Source: Knufia peltigerae
Lineage: Eukaryota > Ascomycota > Eurotiomycetes > Chaetothyriales > Trichomeriaceae
DNA: 64,000 nucleotides
NCBI GenBank assembly: GCA_030247855.1
Contig: JAPDRN010000032.1
Location: 186,001-250,000 of the forward strand
Reading direction: 5' to 3'
Under the pieces are notes generated by a model. It did no database searches and had not been told where the DNA came from. It saw nothing but the letters and a program-made list of their open reading frames with translations. This document shows positions 45,542-55,100 of this stretch, piece by piece (positions within the stretch are counted from its first letter, which is position 1; each line of letters opens with the position of its first letter). The position numbers and the translations under genes were made by a program.

Positions 45542-45992
45542 TTCGAATTCGCTATGGCTACCTAGATTCTACAATGGTACATACTCGTACGGAGTAAGAA
45601 TAACAAGCAAGCTTTACGTAGTATCTAGGTAGGGTCTCGGAAGCGTTCCCTACACTACTTACGCCGTAATAGTAGATAAGAAATAAGGGGGATTCCGATT
45701 GTCAATTCTACTCCGTACCTTGGGTAGATACCTACTAAAGTAGTCAATGATCTCCTCCAAAAGGGGATAGGGATGGACAGAGGGGGCTTACTGATGAGAA
45801 AAAAAGAACAAAAAAAAAGGACCACCACAACTGCGTACGGATACAATAACTACCTACTCCGTACCTAGACACCTAGGCACTAAAAATGATTTCTCGGAAA
45901 AGGGTTTATTGATGCGAATCCCCTACGGAGTACGGAGTACCAGTACTCATAATACTAGAACTACTTTTTATTCCGTATGAGTACTCGACACA

Positions 45993-46019
45993 TTCTCTCT
46001 CTCTCTCTCTCTCTCTCTC
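45993..46019. repeat. TC dinucleotide microsatellite
   Basis: About thirteen uninterrupted TC units, followed by a C-T-T-A-C-T-C-G duplication (CGCTTACTCGCTTACTCG). Confidence 0.9.
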
Positions 46020-47443
46020 GCTTACTCGCTTACTCGTAGTTCCTTCGCTTGAGCTTGAGTGCAAAGTGTTCGAGACTGGAACAATAGTCTTTTTTTTGGG
46101 TCCTTTTTTTTTCCTTTTAAAGGAGTAGTACTCGTCATCATCTATTCGTTTATCAGATTACGAAAAGAGTACGACGGGTTACGACGGGTTTCACGGACGT
46201 TGGAGTACCGACCTACCTACACAGAGTATCTACCTAACTGGCCTGTCTGATTCTTTTTTTTCAAGTCTTTGCTTCTCTGCATTCGTTACCTTTGCTTGGA
46301 GAGAAAGCGAGAGAGACAGAGAGACGATATGAAAAGAAACAAAAAAGAGACACGTCACACCGCTGCTCCTGCTCCAGATCCAACAACGCATATACCCGCC
46401 CGCATACTGTACATTGTACCGATATTCAGTTGCGAACATTTCTTCCGTCCGTTGTCTTGTTCTTGTTCTTGTCGTTGTCGTCCTGACAAAAATGGTTACA
46501 CGAAACATAGGCTATCAGCAGATTGACACGTTACACACACGCCGGTCCGATCCAAGGATGATTACAACCGTCACTGACATATGACAGGTGTGGGAAATTG
46601 TTACACAGGATAACGGTTTGTGTGACCCAATGTTTCCATGAGCGTGACCATTCTCCCACTTCTTTCCCCCCCCCAAAAGACACCTCGCCTACATTACAAT
46701 GGCGCTGGGCTGGCCGAGTTCCATGGAACACTGACGGAAAAGAAAAGACCTTTGGAACACTTCTAGAAACTCCGTCATCATGTTCTTTTTGTCAAAGAAA
46801 TTTCATTAATGGGGTAAAGAGTTCCCTGATACTTCTTCTATTCTTGTCTAGCTACATTACCTGCAGGGACAACAAAGTACTTTGTCTTGAAACCAAGTAC
46901 TCCATAACCCAGCATTGCATATCTGTTTCCTTTCGCTCATCTGCAGCAAGCCACAATCATACCTGTTCTGTACTCGTACAGTTTGGTACCCAAGTGGCGT
47001 GCAGTAGCGGTGGGGGGGAGAGACTGCGTGCGTTTGGGCCTCTTGGCCTCGTGGACAATGAGAAGGGACAATTGACAAGGGGAACAGAACATGGCTGCTT
47101 GCCTGCTACTTGCAGATCGGACCATTTCACAACCCCCAGGTTGGTTTTGTTCGAACACGTTCGATAATCTGTGGTCCCCTTTGCAATGTGTCATGATCAT
47201 GACGTTGTTTCCACCTGTTGGTTCCGAGACAAATATCGTGGGAACTTCTGGCAAGGCAAAGGCATGCACCTGTAGTCGAGGAGGAAGTAGTAGGTGTACT
47301 CCCGTATCTGTATCTCTTTCCCCGATTGGTGCCCAAAGCCTGTCCGCTGTCTGGGTGAATTCATTCATTCATCATTCCATTCGTGATACACAGCACCGTG
47401 TAGCTAGGTAGGTAGGCAGGTGACTGCGACCGTACTGGGAATT

Positions 47444-47998
47444 TCAACGGCCTTTCCACTCCCCATCGCTACTGGCGACATCTTCGACGGTACCAGTAAC
47501 ACCACCGCCGCCACCACCACCATCTTCCTCATCGTCCTCATCTCCTCCGAAAAATGCGTCAACCTGTTCCTGTAGGTATGCATCGAACCTTCCATCTACC
47601 CTCTCCCTCGTGGCGGCCATAGCACGTTTCTGCCATCCCTTCTCGTAATATCCCTCTGTGACTTGTCGTTTGAATTTCGGAATGGCCGCTTTGACGTGCG
47701 GGTCTCCAAGCACAAAGTCGGGGGTGACTGGACAGACAAGCTTGCAGGACGAGTCGACGTCGTAGATACGCAGGCGCGGTGGGAGGGAGTCGATGATTGC
47801 TCGTTTCTCGTCTTCGGTGTAGCTGGTGGACCAGTCGGACACGGCTCGGACGAGGAAAGAGTGAATATCTTTTTGTGTGATGGGCGAGGTTGAGTTGAGG
47901 ATTCGGGCTGTCGACCAAGGACCAGATTTTGGGGCGACAGGAGCGGGAGGAAGGGTAGACTTGGCCTTGGATCTGGAGGTGACTTTCTTTGGTGGCAT
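47444..47998 (-). CDS. Conserved hypothetical, ASXH/DEUBAD-like helical protein
   Basis: A single-exon gene of 184 aa starting MPPKKVTSRSKAKS. Seen: a basic Pro/Ala-rich N-terminus; a helical middle (about 38-150) with ITQKDIHSFLVRAVSDWS, EDEKRAIIDSLPP, DFVLGDPHVKAAIPKFKRQV, EGYYEKGWQKRAMAATRERV and GRFDAYLQEQV; then an acidic stretch, a run of seven glycines and a polar end. The spacing of these blocks (helix ending in Trp, then a E-R-x-x-I-I-x-x-LPP helix, then a D-x-x-F/V-K helix and a GY/H-x-x-x-W motif) resembles the fungal Asx-homology (ASXH) domain, which in animals belongs to chromatin/BAP1-associated proteins. This is a pattern judgement, not a scored match. It is divergent from PEX16, with 655 nt between start codons. 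Confidence 0.65.
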   Translation of the reverse strand: MPPKKVTSRSKAKSTLPPAPVAPKSGPWSTARILNSTSPITQKDIHSFLVRAVSDWSTSYTEDEKRAIIDSLPPRLRIYDVDSSCKLVCPVTPDFVLGDPHVKAAIPKFKRQVTEGYYEKGWQKRAMAATRERVDGRFDAYLQEQVDAFFGGDEDDEEDGGGGGGGVTGTVEDVASSDGEWKGR

Positions 47999-48653
47999 TG
48001 TGAAGAGAGAAAGTGAGGGCGTGGAACGAAAGACAAGTCTTCCGCCGGTGAGAGTGTTGTGATTGATTTAATAGCGCCAGGTATGATATTGTGACTGTCG
48101 CGGCTACTCCTGTCTCGCTCGAAAATGTCCTTGGTGATGTTGTGGCGACGAGATGAAGTGATGAAGTTGTTTATTCCTCTCACAATCTGTTTTAGTTGTG
48201 GAAGAAGAACACTGACATTGTGTTGAAGCGAATGACAAGGCTCTACTTGTAAAAATCACAACCATTGCTCAGAGTGGGCCTGTTGTCACGAATAGACATG
48301 CTTGATGCAACCACAGAGCCTTATTCTCATGTCTTCATCATAATTCATGGAACAGGATTCTCAAGTATATGAAGTTACTGAGGCACCTACAATCTCGTAC
48401 TCTTATTAGTCGAATTAGATACGGAGAACGATCTTGTAGTACGTAGATACCTGAGATACCTCGGCATATATCACAGCCAATCACAACCAGCACAGCATCT
48501 TCAACTCGCTGACTGGAATCCCGTTCTCTCCCATCCCGTCGCCATCAATCAACTATCCTCCGACTTCACTTCATTCTTTACAACCCCCCCCCTCGACATT
48601 CATCATCGACTTCATCAACAGAGGAGGCGACACATTCTAATCGCCAGGTCGTC
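47999..48653. promoter_or_regulatory. Divergent intergenic region (ASXH-like / PEX16)
   Basis: 655 nt between two start codons in divergent orientation, presumably carrying both promoters. No further gene was seen. Confidence 0.45.
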
Positions 48654-50045
48654 TTGAACGACCACCCTCCGAGGGACTCGAGAATCATGGTCTCGTCTAC
48701 GAGTAAATTCCGCCAGTCAATGCACGCGACCATGACCACCTTGTCCAGCGCATCCGCCGAAGTCACCAAGGCCGCCATGAACCTTCCATCAACATACCAC
48801 AACTACGTCGCTCATAATGCCGCTGCAGTATCGAATATCGAAAGTTCCCTTCGCTCCCTAACGTACCTCCTCCCCGGCGCACGCTTCCACGACTCCGAAC
48901 TCGCCTCCGAATCCGTCCACACCTTTGTCCAACTTCTATCGATTTACCATGACCATCTTCTCAAGAAGCGCGCCGCGGTGCTCGCCATCTCCCCCACAAT
49001 TCTCAAGGCTCGAAATGCCGCCGCCGCCCAGAAGCCGAAACCGTCCTTGCACGCGCGCTACACCACATTCTGGACCACCACCTCTACTCTCTACACCAAG
49101 ATCGCGACGCTGTTGAAGATGGCGCAATACACCGAGTTGCTGTGGGAGATGCTGGCGCGGAGAAGGGGAGGCGAGAAGACGCGGTGGCGCGTGGTCGTGC
49201 TGCTCGAGTCGTTCAAGGCCGTTTGTCGACTCTTGCTGATGCGCTTGACCAACTCGCGGCCCCTGGTCAGCCCGCCCTTGCCGTTGCGCGAGGACTTTGC
49301 CCCCATCGAACCGGGCGAGGACGATGACGAACTCGTGGTGGAAGAGGAACTGATGCGTGGAGAGGGCAATACCGCGTTCGACGTCAAGACCGCGCTGGGC
49401 GAGGCGGGTGTGCCGACACCGCCGTTGTCGGATTCCGGGTCGAACGGCAAACCGACGTCGAGTCTGTCGATTTCGGAACCGTACAACATGCCGCGCACTG
49501 GTTTCACGTTGCCCACGCTGCCCACGCCCGACAGTGTGTCGGCGTACTTGCTCAACCACGTTCTCACGGCGGACGACGTCAAGCCCGCGAAGCAATTGTT
49601 GCACCGTTTGACGACGTTGCGTGGCCAGGGCGCCGAGGTTCTGTACATCTTGCGCCCCGTCGTCTACGCACTCATGATGCAGCGCGTCGTGGCCATGTAC
49701 GGGTACGAAGGGACCAAGTGGAAGAAACACTGGACTCCTTGGCTCGTGGGGTTCGCGATGGAGTATGTTGCACGGCAGCTGGCCAAGAAGGATCTGACTT
49801 CTCGTGTGCCTGGAGGCGCGAAGAGTGGGTTGTCGGCGCTGGAGAGAGAGGAACTCAAGAAGCGAGGTTGGAGTCTCGCGTGGTGGGGGATGAGGGGGGC
49901 ATTCTATGAGAACGTCACGAAGAGATGGATCCATGGTGCCGCACAGGGTTTGAAGGGGAAACCGATCCTGGATCTTGTCGGTGGTGTGGTGGAAGACTAT
50001 GAGTGGCTTTGGAGTGGTTATTATTTCTCAACTGCGACCATGTGA
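48654..50045 (+). CDS. PEX16: Peroxisomal membrane protein Pex16
   Basis: A single-exon gene of 463 aa; an internal ATG at 48687 (MVSSTSKFRQ) is an alternative start. Seen: the family-diagnostic block NIESSLRSLTYLLPGARFHDSELASES; a following long helical region; WEMLARRRGGEKTRWRVVVLLE with LESFKAVCRLLL; an acidic variable loop (about 215-275); then a C-terminal part with EVLYILRPVVYALMMQR, the terminal helix YVARQLAKK and the aromatic ending YEWLWSGYYFSTATM. Known role: an integral peroxisomal membrane protein required for early membrane biogenesis and, in animals and Yarrowia, insertion of peroxisomal membrane proteins. The gene is GC-rich at third codon positions compared with its flanks. 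Confidence 0.92.
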   Translation: MNDHPPRDSRIMVSSTSKFRQSMHATMTTLSSASAEVTKAAMNLPSTYHNYVAHNAAAVSNIESSLRSLTYLLPGARFHDSELASESVHTFVQLLSIYHDHLLKKRAAVLAISPTILKARNAAAAQKPKPSLHARYTTFWTTTSTLYTKIATLLKMAQYTELLWEMLARRRGGEKTRWRVVVLLESFKAVCRLLLMRLTNSRPLVSPPLPLREDFAPIEPGEDDDELVVEEELMRGEGNTAFDVKTALGEAGVPTPPLSDSGSNGKPTSSLSISEPYNMPRTGFTLPTLPTPDSVSAYLLNHVLTADDVKPAKQLLHRLTTLRGQGAEVLYILRPVVYALMMQRVVAMYGYEGTKWKKHWTPWLVGFAMEYVARQLAKKDLTSRVPGGAKSGLSALEREELKKRGWSLAWWGMRGAFYENVTKRWIHGAAQGLKGKPILDLVGGVVEDYEWLWSGYYFSTATM

Positions 50046-50824
50046 TTGGGAATGTATTTCTGACCAATCATGGCCAATTCAATATTGCCAGAGGGATCCT
50101 GTCGATGTAGGACGTACTACGGGTATGGAATCTCGAGGAGAAGAAAGCGTCGAGGAAGCACATTATCACGACATGTACGACATGGGAAAAGGATGGTTGT
50201 ATCTTTGGGATTGAATTGGGTCGGGCAGTCGAGAATCTACCTCTATGTTCTTTGGTAGGTTACCAACAGGACGAGGACTCTCGAGCGGCGTTTGAGGAGT
50301 TTTACCGGTGGCCCAAGCCGTTCCCATGGCCGGGAGGAGTATTCCTCGTTTCTCTTTTGTTTTTCTCTCCCTCTTTCGCAACCAGTGGAACAGGGACTGT
50401 GGAAAGAAAAGATATCTGATGATGAACCAATGTGTGTTTTTGTTGTTGTTTCATTTGTACACGGAGTGTGCAGTGTTTGCAGTTTCGTACACTTGATCGG
50501 GAACGGAGTGCCTCGTCCGTTGACAGGACAGACTTTCTATGACGAGGACGAGGTTGAGATTTATTCTACCATAGTTTCAAAGATCTACAAGAACAAAAAA
50601 ACAAGACAGATTCTACCTTGGAGCATTTCTGTAACACATGACTGTCATGACTACTTCGTACGGACAAAGGCACCGAGTGTACATGCCGAGATGGGGAGTA
50701 AGATCGTTCATGGGTCAACGGGAAGTGAAGGCGAAGTGGTGGTAGTAGTTGAGGGTGATGAACAAAAAAAGACCTGTTGTTGTGGCTGGCTCTCGGTAGG
50801 AGATTCCTTCCATCGATCTCGCCC

Positions 50825-50846
50825 GAGAGAGAGAGAGAGAGAGAGA
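50825..50846. repeat. GA dinucleotide microsatellite
   Basis: Ten to eleven GA units between PEX16 and MPC1. Confidence 0.85.
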
Positions 50847-50959
50847 AGCCCCCTTGTCAACTTTGCAGATTCGTTTTTCCATCACACAGCCATCAAGGGT
50901 TCTGTGACGGGCAGGGGAGATCAGTGAGAGACGTGGTGTGAGAGATGATGTGTTTGTGG

Positions 50960-50980
50960 GTGTGTGTGTGTGTGTGTGTG
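50960..50980. repeat. GT dinucleotide microsatellite
   Basis: About ten GT units near the 3' end of MPC1 (minus strand). Confidence 0.85.
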
Positions 50981-51035
50981 TTTGTCCAGACCGCAGCCAT
51001 GTAGAAACAAAAAGGAGAGAGGTGTATAAAACGTA

Positions 51036-51626
51036 CTACCAGTAATCGTACCAACGGTACCCTTGCGTTAATTGCGCATTGAAATTGACAAAGTGGCATG
51101 CGAAGAGGAGGTAGTTCTTGGGGGTGACGGCGAGGGCGTATCGCATGAAGGTCGCAGAGTAGACCGTCAAAGCTCCGGTGAACGTTCCAGAGATGCTGTT
51201 GTATCAAAGAAATTAGCCAGAGCTCTTTGAGAGAGAGACATTGTACTTTGCTCGCAGAGAGAGAGAGAGAGAGGGGGGGGGGGGGGTCTCGAGGGCGTAC
51301 ATTTCAGGATCCTTTTGCGTGTCCAGGACAGCTGCAATCGGGATACCAAAGTTTGAGGCAGGACCCCAGAAATCTGTTTTTTGATTAAAATCACAAAACA
51401 TTGTCAGCTTGGTCTCTTTGGTCTTTGTCTATATGATTTTTCGCAGGGCCCGATCCAAATCATTCTTCCATGTTCCGGAGAAATTATATTTCCTCCCCCC
51501 CCCTTCTTCTTGATCACAAGCGAATAGCGCAAAGGTAACAATCCAAAACGTACGTGTCGAGCAAAAGTAATCGCTGACTGGGTTGGAGCGAATCTTCGCA
51601 TTGATAGCTTTGACTGCGGCGGCCAT
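51036..51626 (-). CDS. MPC1: Mitochondrial pyruvate carrier subunit 1 (three short exons)
   Basis: Minus-strand exons 51626-51554, 51373-51301 and 51195-51036 (73, 73 and 160 nt) encode 101 aa. Exon 1 reads MAAAVKAINAKIRSNPVSDY; exon 2 completes HFWGPASNFGIPIAAVLDTQ; exon 3 gives IISGTFTGALTVYSATFMRY and the ending AQLTQGYRWYDYW. These are the signature blocks of MPC1, including the amphipathic N-terminal helix, the FWGPxSNFGIP motif and the MRYALAVTPKNYLLFACHFVN segment. Introns are long for this window (180 and 105 nt). The second carries a GA tract running into a G homopolymer (51256-51286). Known role: forms a heterodimer with MPC2 or MPC3 in the mitochondrial inner membrane to import pyruvate. 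No exon is long enough to stand out as an open frame. Confidence 0.93.
51256..51286. repeat. GA repeat running into a poly-G tract inside an MPC1 intron
   Basis: About nine GA units followed by fourteen G (plus strand) within MPC1 intron 2. On the transcript this is a pyrimidine tract (poly-C then TC). Confidence 0.85.
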
Positions 51627-52179
51627 GTTTGATACGGAGTTCGGTTCCGCGATCGAGATACGAGAAAGGGCTCCGGGGGAGAGAACCGAAAATGAACGAC
51701 AATTGACAAAGATGGTCCTGGGGAGAGAGAGAGAGAGAAGGGTTACTGTCGTGGCGGCAAGTAAGTAATGACTCGAAAGGGGAGAAACCACAAGAGAAGA
51801 GGTTCCCAAGATTTGTGACTTATTAGATATGACTGTGATTGGGAATTGGCGCGCAACCGGAGAGCGAAAAGATGGAGATGGAGATGCACGACAATCAGTT
51901 CCGCTTCGCTTCGGCCTTTAGTTCTCACCATTGTCCAAAACTCCGAGCACTAAATACGTACATTTGTACAAGAGACAAGAGGACTTGGTGTATGGAAACA
52001 ACAAGAGTCGACAGCAATCATATACGATACAATCTAATATCATATTGTACCTGAGGTATAATTCATTTACTACTTATCTGCTAGAGCCAACACCATATCA
52101 ATACTCTCTCCCCTCCATACACCATTACTCACATCCCAAATCGGCGACTTTATTATCCACCTGCTGTATTCGCCGGACA
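51627..52179. other. Intergenic region (MPC1 promoter side / RIF1 3' side)
   Basis: About 550 nt, with a GA run near 51725-51740. It presumably contains the MPC1 promoter. No gene seen. Confidence 0.5.
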
Positions 52180-55100
52180 TCAGTTTGCCTTTTGTTGAGT
52201 AACCACTTGAGCTTGAAATCGAATCTGAAAGCATAGATCGTCGACCATCCGTAAATCAACATCACTTGGCTTCGAAGACTTGAGTTGTTCCAGAACGCCT
52301 TGTAAGGATGACATGATACTCGGTTCAGTAGACGGCCCAGCGGTATCGTCAACCATCTCCGGCAGAGGAGCCACAAGAAGCTCCGATTCCTCTTCAACGA
52401 TATTGTCCTGCTCAATCCTTTCAACCTCTGGCATTGCCAAGTCATGATCCTCCCTGCTTTGAGGTTCTTCCGAAACCCCATCTAGTCCCTCCTCTTCTGT
52501 CGTCGTTGCCTCCTTTACTTCAGCAACTTGTGATGTAGCGGGATGGACCACGACTTCGACATTTGAACGCCGAGACTCTTGTGACCGAGAAAGCCGTGAT
52601 TTTCTTTTGTTTCTTCCGCGACGAGATTTAGGTGGCGACGCAGATTCGGTAGGTCGTCTTTCTTCAACAGCGGTAGCTTGAACGTCAGTCTCTGGCTCCA
52701 ACGAACCCGTAACTTCAATACAGTCCAACAACTCGGCATCATTAGAGTCTGCATTTGACGAATCTTGGCTCTCCACCACATCTGAAGATGTTTGAGGCGA
52801 CGGTTTTGATTTCCTTCTCTTTGACTTTGTGAGAGTATAGTCAACAGTCTTCCGTTTGCGAGTATTTCGCTGTTTCCTGTTGGAGCTTGTGCTGTCCTCT
52901 TCCTGAGCCTCGCTGGGCTCGAAAGGTTCCATAGGACCTACATCGACAACCTGACTAAGATGTCGATCGAGATCTTGAGAGAGTTGCGATGCACTGAGCA
53001 TGTCGATGTCGTCGCTGTCTACTCCGCTCTTCACTTGGCCGCCAGCATCCATTACTTTACCTTCACCATCGACGTTTATTGGCGTTTCATCAACAGTGGA
53101 AGGAGGGTAATTCTGAGAACCGGTGGCTTCAACTAATGCAGTCTTGACAGCGGGAAGAGGAGCAGGAGACTGGTGAGATATGTCCTTTTTGGCACGTTCG
53201 ACTGCAGAGTCATCAGTCATCGCATGATCTTCAACGGCAGTCGTTGGCCTTTCGATGACCTCCGGTTGCAATACCAAGTCAATCGCCATGTTTGTTTCTT
53301 CTGCGGGAGTCTGCAAGGGGGAACCTTGGTTGTCACCAACTTGTTCGCCCATTGAAGGTGGCGATGAAGGTACTTCGATGTCGGTTATATTTTTGGTGGA
53401 ATGTCGAGCTCGGGGAGTTGGGGAAGCCATGATCTCTGCCTCTTGATCATGGTTTGCGGGTAGAGTGGGCGTTGTTGGTCGTTCATCCAACGCTGCTGCC
53501 TTTCTGGCAAATTCACAATCTCCATAATTCATCGACCGACTCTGTGGTCTAGGACTGGACCTCAAGTCTGGAAATACCACTGCCGGTTCTGTACGCTGTC
53601 TATCGCGAACTTCCTTCTGATGCGCTGTAAGGGATTGAGAATCGTTTTCGGTATCTGCAGGTGGTGATGATTCAATCGGAACAAAGTTGATCTGGGAGTC
53701 GTCATGTCTTGATCGAGGTCTGGAAGATGGTTTTGTTGGGCTTGACTGTGCCATTTCATTCATCGTCCCAACTTGTTGATAGCCCTGGCTACCCAAGATG
53801 GGCGATGGACCATAGATAGCTTCCAATCTTCGCGGACTCAGGAAACCATCTCTTTCTGGGGATCGGCCGGCTGTGGTTCCCGGGGCTCGTGATGGTGAAG
53901 GCATGCAATGTCCATCATCCTCCAGATGCCCGTTGCCAGTTGATGACTTAGACATAGGGTCTGCGAGGCTGTAGACAGCATCGGAGAGACGCGGTCCGAG
54001 AGTGATGTTATCATGCACTGCGAGATATTTGTCCCAGATCACACTAGCTCTTTCAAGAACAGTATCATTGGTAGTCTCAAAGAAAGCTGCGTAGACTCCG
54101 TCCAGTGCGAGAATCTCCGTCGGCGGAATCCTGATGAGGACACTTGCGACAAACTTGGCGAGGTTTTGGTACGCTTGTTCCAGGTCAGGCTCCTTGATAC
54201 TGCCAAAGTAGTGGCTCTCATCTTTCAAAAACACTTCAAGTGTTGGGGCCAGAGAAGCGCAACTCTGCAAAAGGTCTTGCTCAGAAGTGCTGGTGATGAG
54301 ACGGATGACGGTGTCAATAATCTCGGCCAACATCTTTTCATGGCGATGCTCTGCCGAATTGATTTCCTCCGTCGACCATGTGTTGAGCAAGCCCAGAGCT
54401 TTGTGATATTGTCCATTCAAAATCTGAAGCGCAAGTTTGGGGGACTGTGTGTGCAGACGGCTACTCTCATGGTCTTTCACTTTCCTAATCTCGATACCGA
54501 TGTAAACAAAGATCTCTGAGATAATCGGAGCTCTCCCATGTGCAGGTTGGGGAGCCTCTAGTGCAGCTAAGAGAGAAGCACAGCCTAACTCCTGAAGGAC
54601 CCCTCGCGTTATCTGTCGAAGTTGTGCATCAGTCAGTGCATGCTCCAATCCCTGAGCACATGCTTGTTTATTGCTTTTTTCCGACCACAAGGACGATAGA
54701 AACTCAACTACAACAGCAGTAGCTTGCTTGGTTTCAGAAGAAGGCTTGATCTCCTTGCTGCTCGCCTCGCGAATTGCCTTCAGAAAGTGAGTCCATGCAA
54801 CAGCAATATATGCTCTGTCCGATTGTCCAGATGCGCCCCAAGAGCTGTATCGGAAGAGAACGCGAAACATTTCGACGATAGCTGCGCTTCTGGCGCGGAC
54901 CCACTTGCAGTCGATGGTGGGAAGTTCTTCGGGTTCGACAGGTGTACTTTCGAGTGCTCGGTTCTCATTCCAGACCTTGGTGCTCTTGCTTGAATTCCAT
55001 AGTAATGCAATCAAAACTCGACAAGCAAGATCAGGGTTTGCAGTGTTCTTGTCGAAGAAAGAGCTCTTCATGACTTTGACGATGTATTCGTTCCAGACCC

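Larger units (their letters stand above)
42475..45939. repeat. Cluster of dispersed 9-mer TACGGAGTA / TACTCCGTA
   Basis: Exact copies are at 42475-42483, 43246-43254, 45069-45077, 45588-45596, 45709-45717, 45855-45863, and two overlapping at 45924-45932 and 45931-45939. Both orientations occur. The flanks often extend the match to GTACGGAGTAC, i.e. two GTAC half-sites around GGA. Confidence 0.8.
41804..47443. other. 5.6 kb gene-free region rich in microsatellites and short motifs
   Basis: No protein-coding gene could be supported on either strand. It lies upstream of the Myb gene (-) and downstream of the ASXH-like gene (-), so it may include an unusually long regulatory region. It contains eight exact copies of the recurring 9-mer, several GTACGAGTAC-type motifs and at least six simple-sequence repeats (listed separately). 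A 212-codon minus-strand frame (44346-44984) is low complexity and not protein-like. An unannotated non-coding transcript or a fast-evolving spliced gene cannot be excluded by eye. Confidence 0.5.
50046..51035. other. Convergent intergenic region with microsatellites
   Basis: About 1 kb between the 3' ends of PEX16 and MPC1. It contains a GA repeat (50825-50846) and a TG repeat (50960-50980). A 211-codon frame at 50292-50927 is of mixed low complexity and was not called. Confidence 0.5.

Noticed and set aside
50292..50927. 211-codon plus-strand frame between PEX16 and MPC1
   Set aside because: Includes microsatellite-coded Arg-Glu repeats and Val runs; not protein-like.
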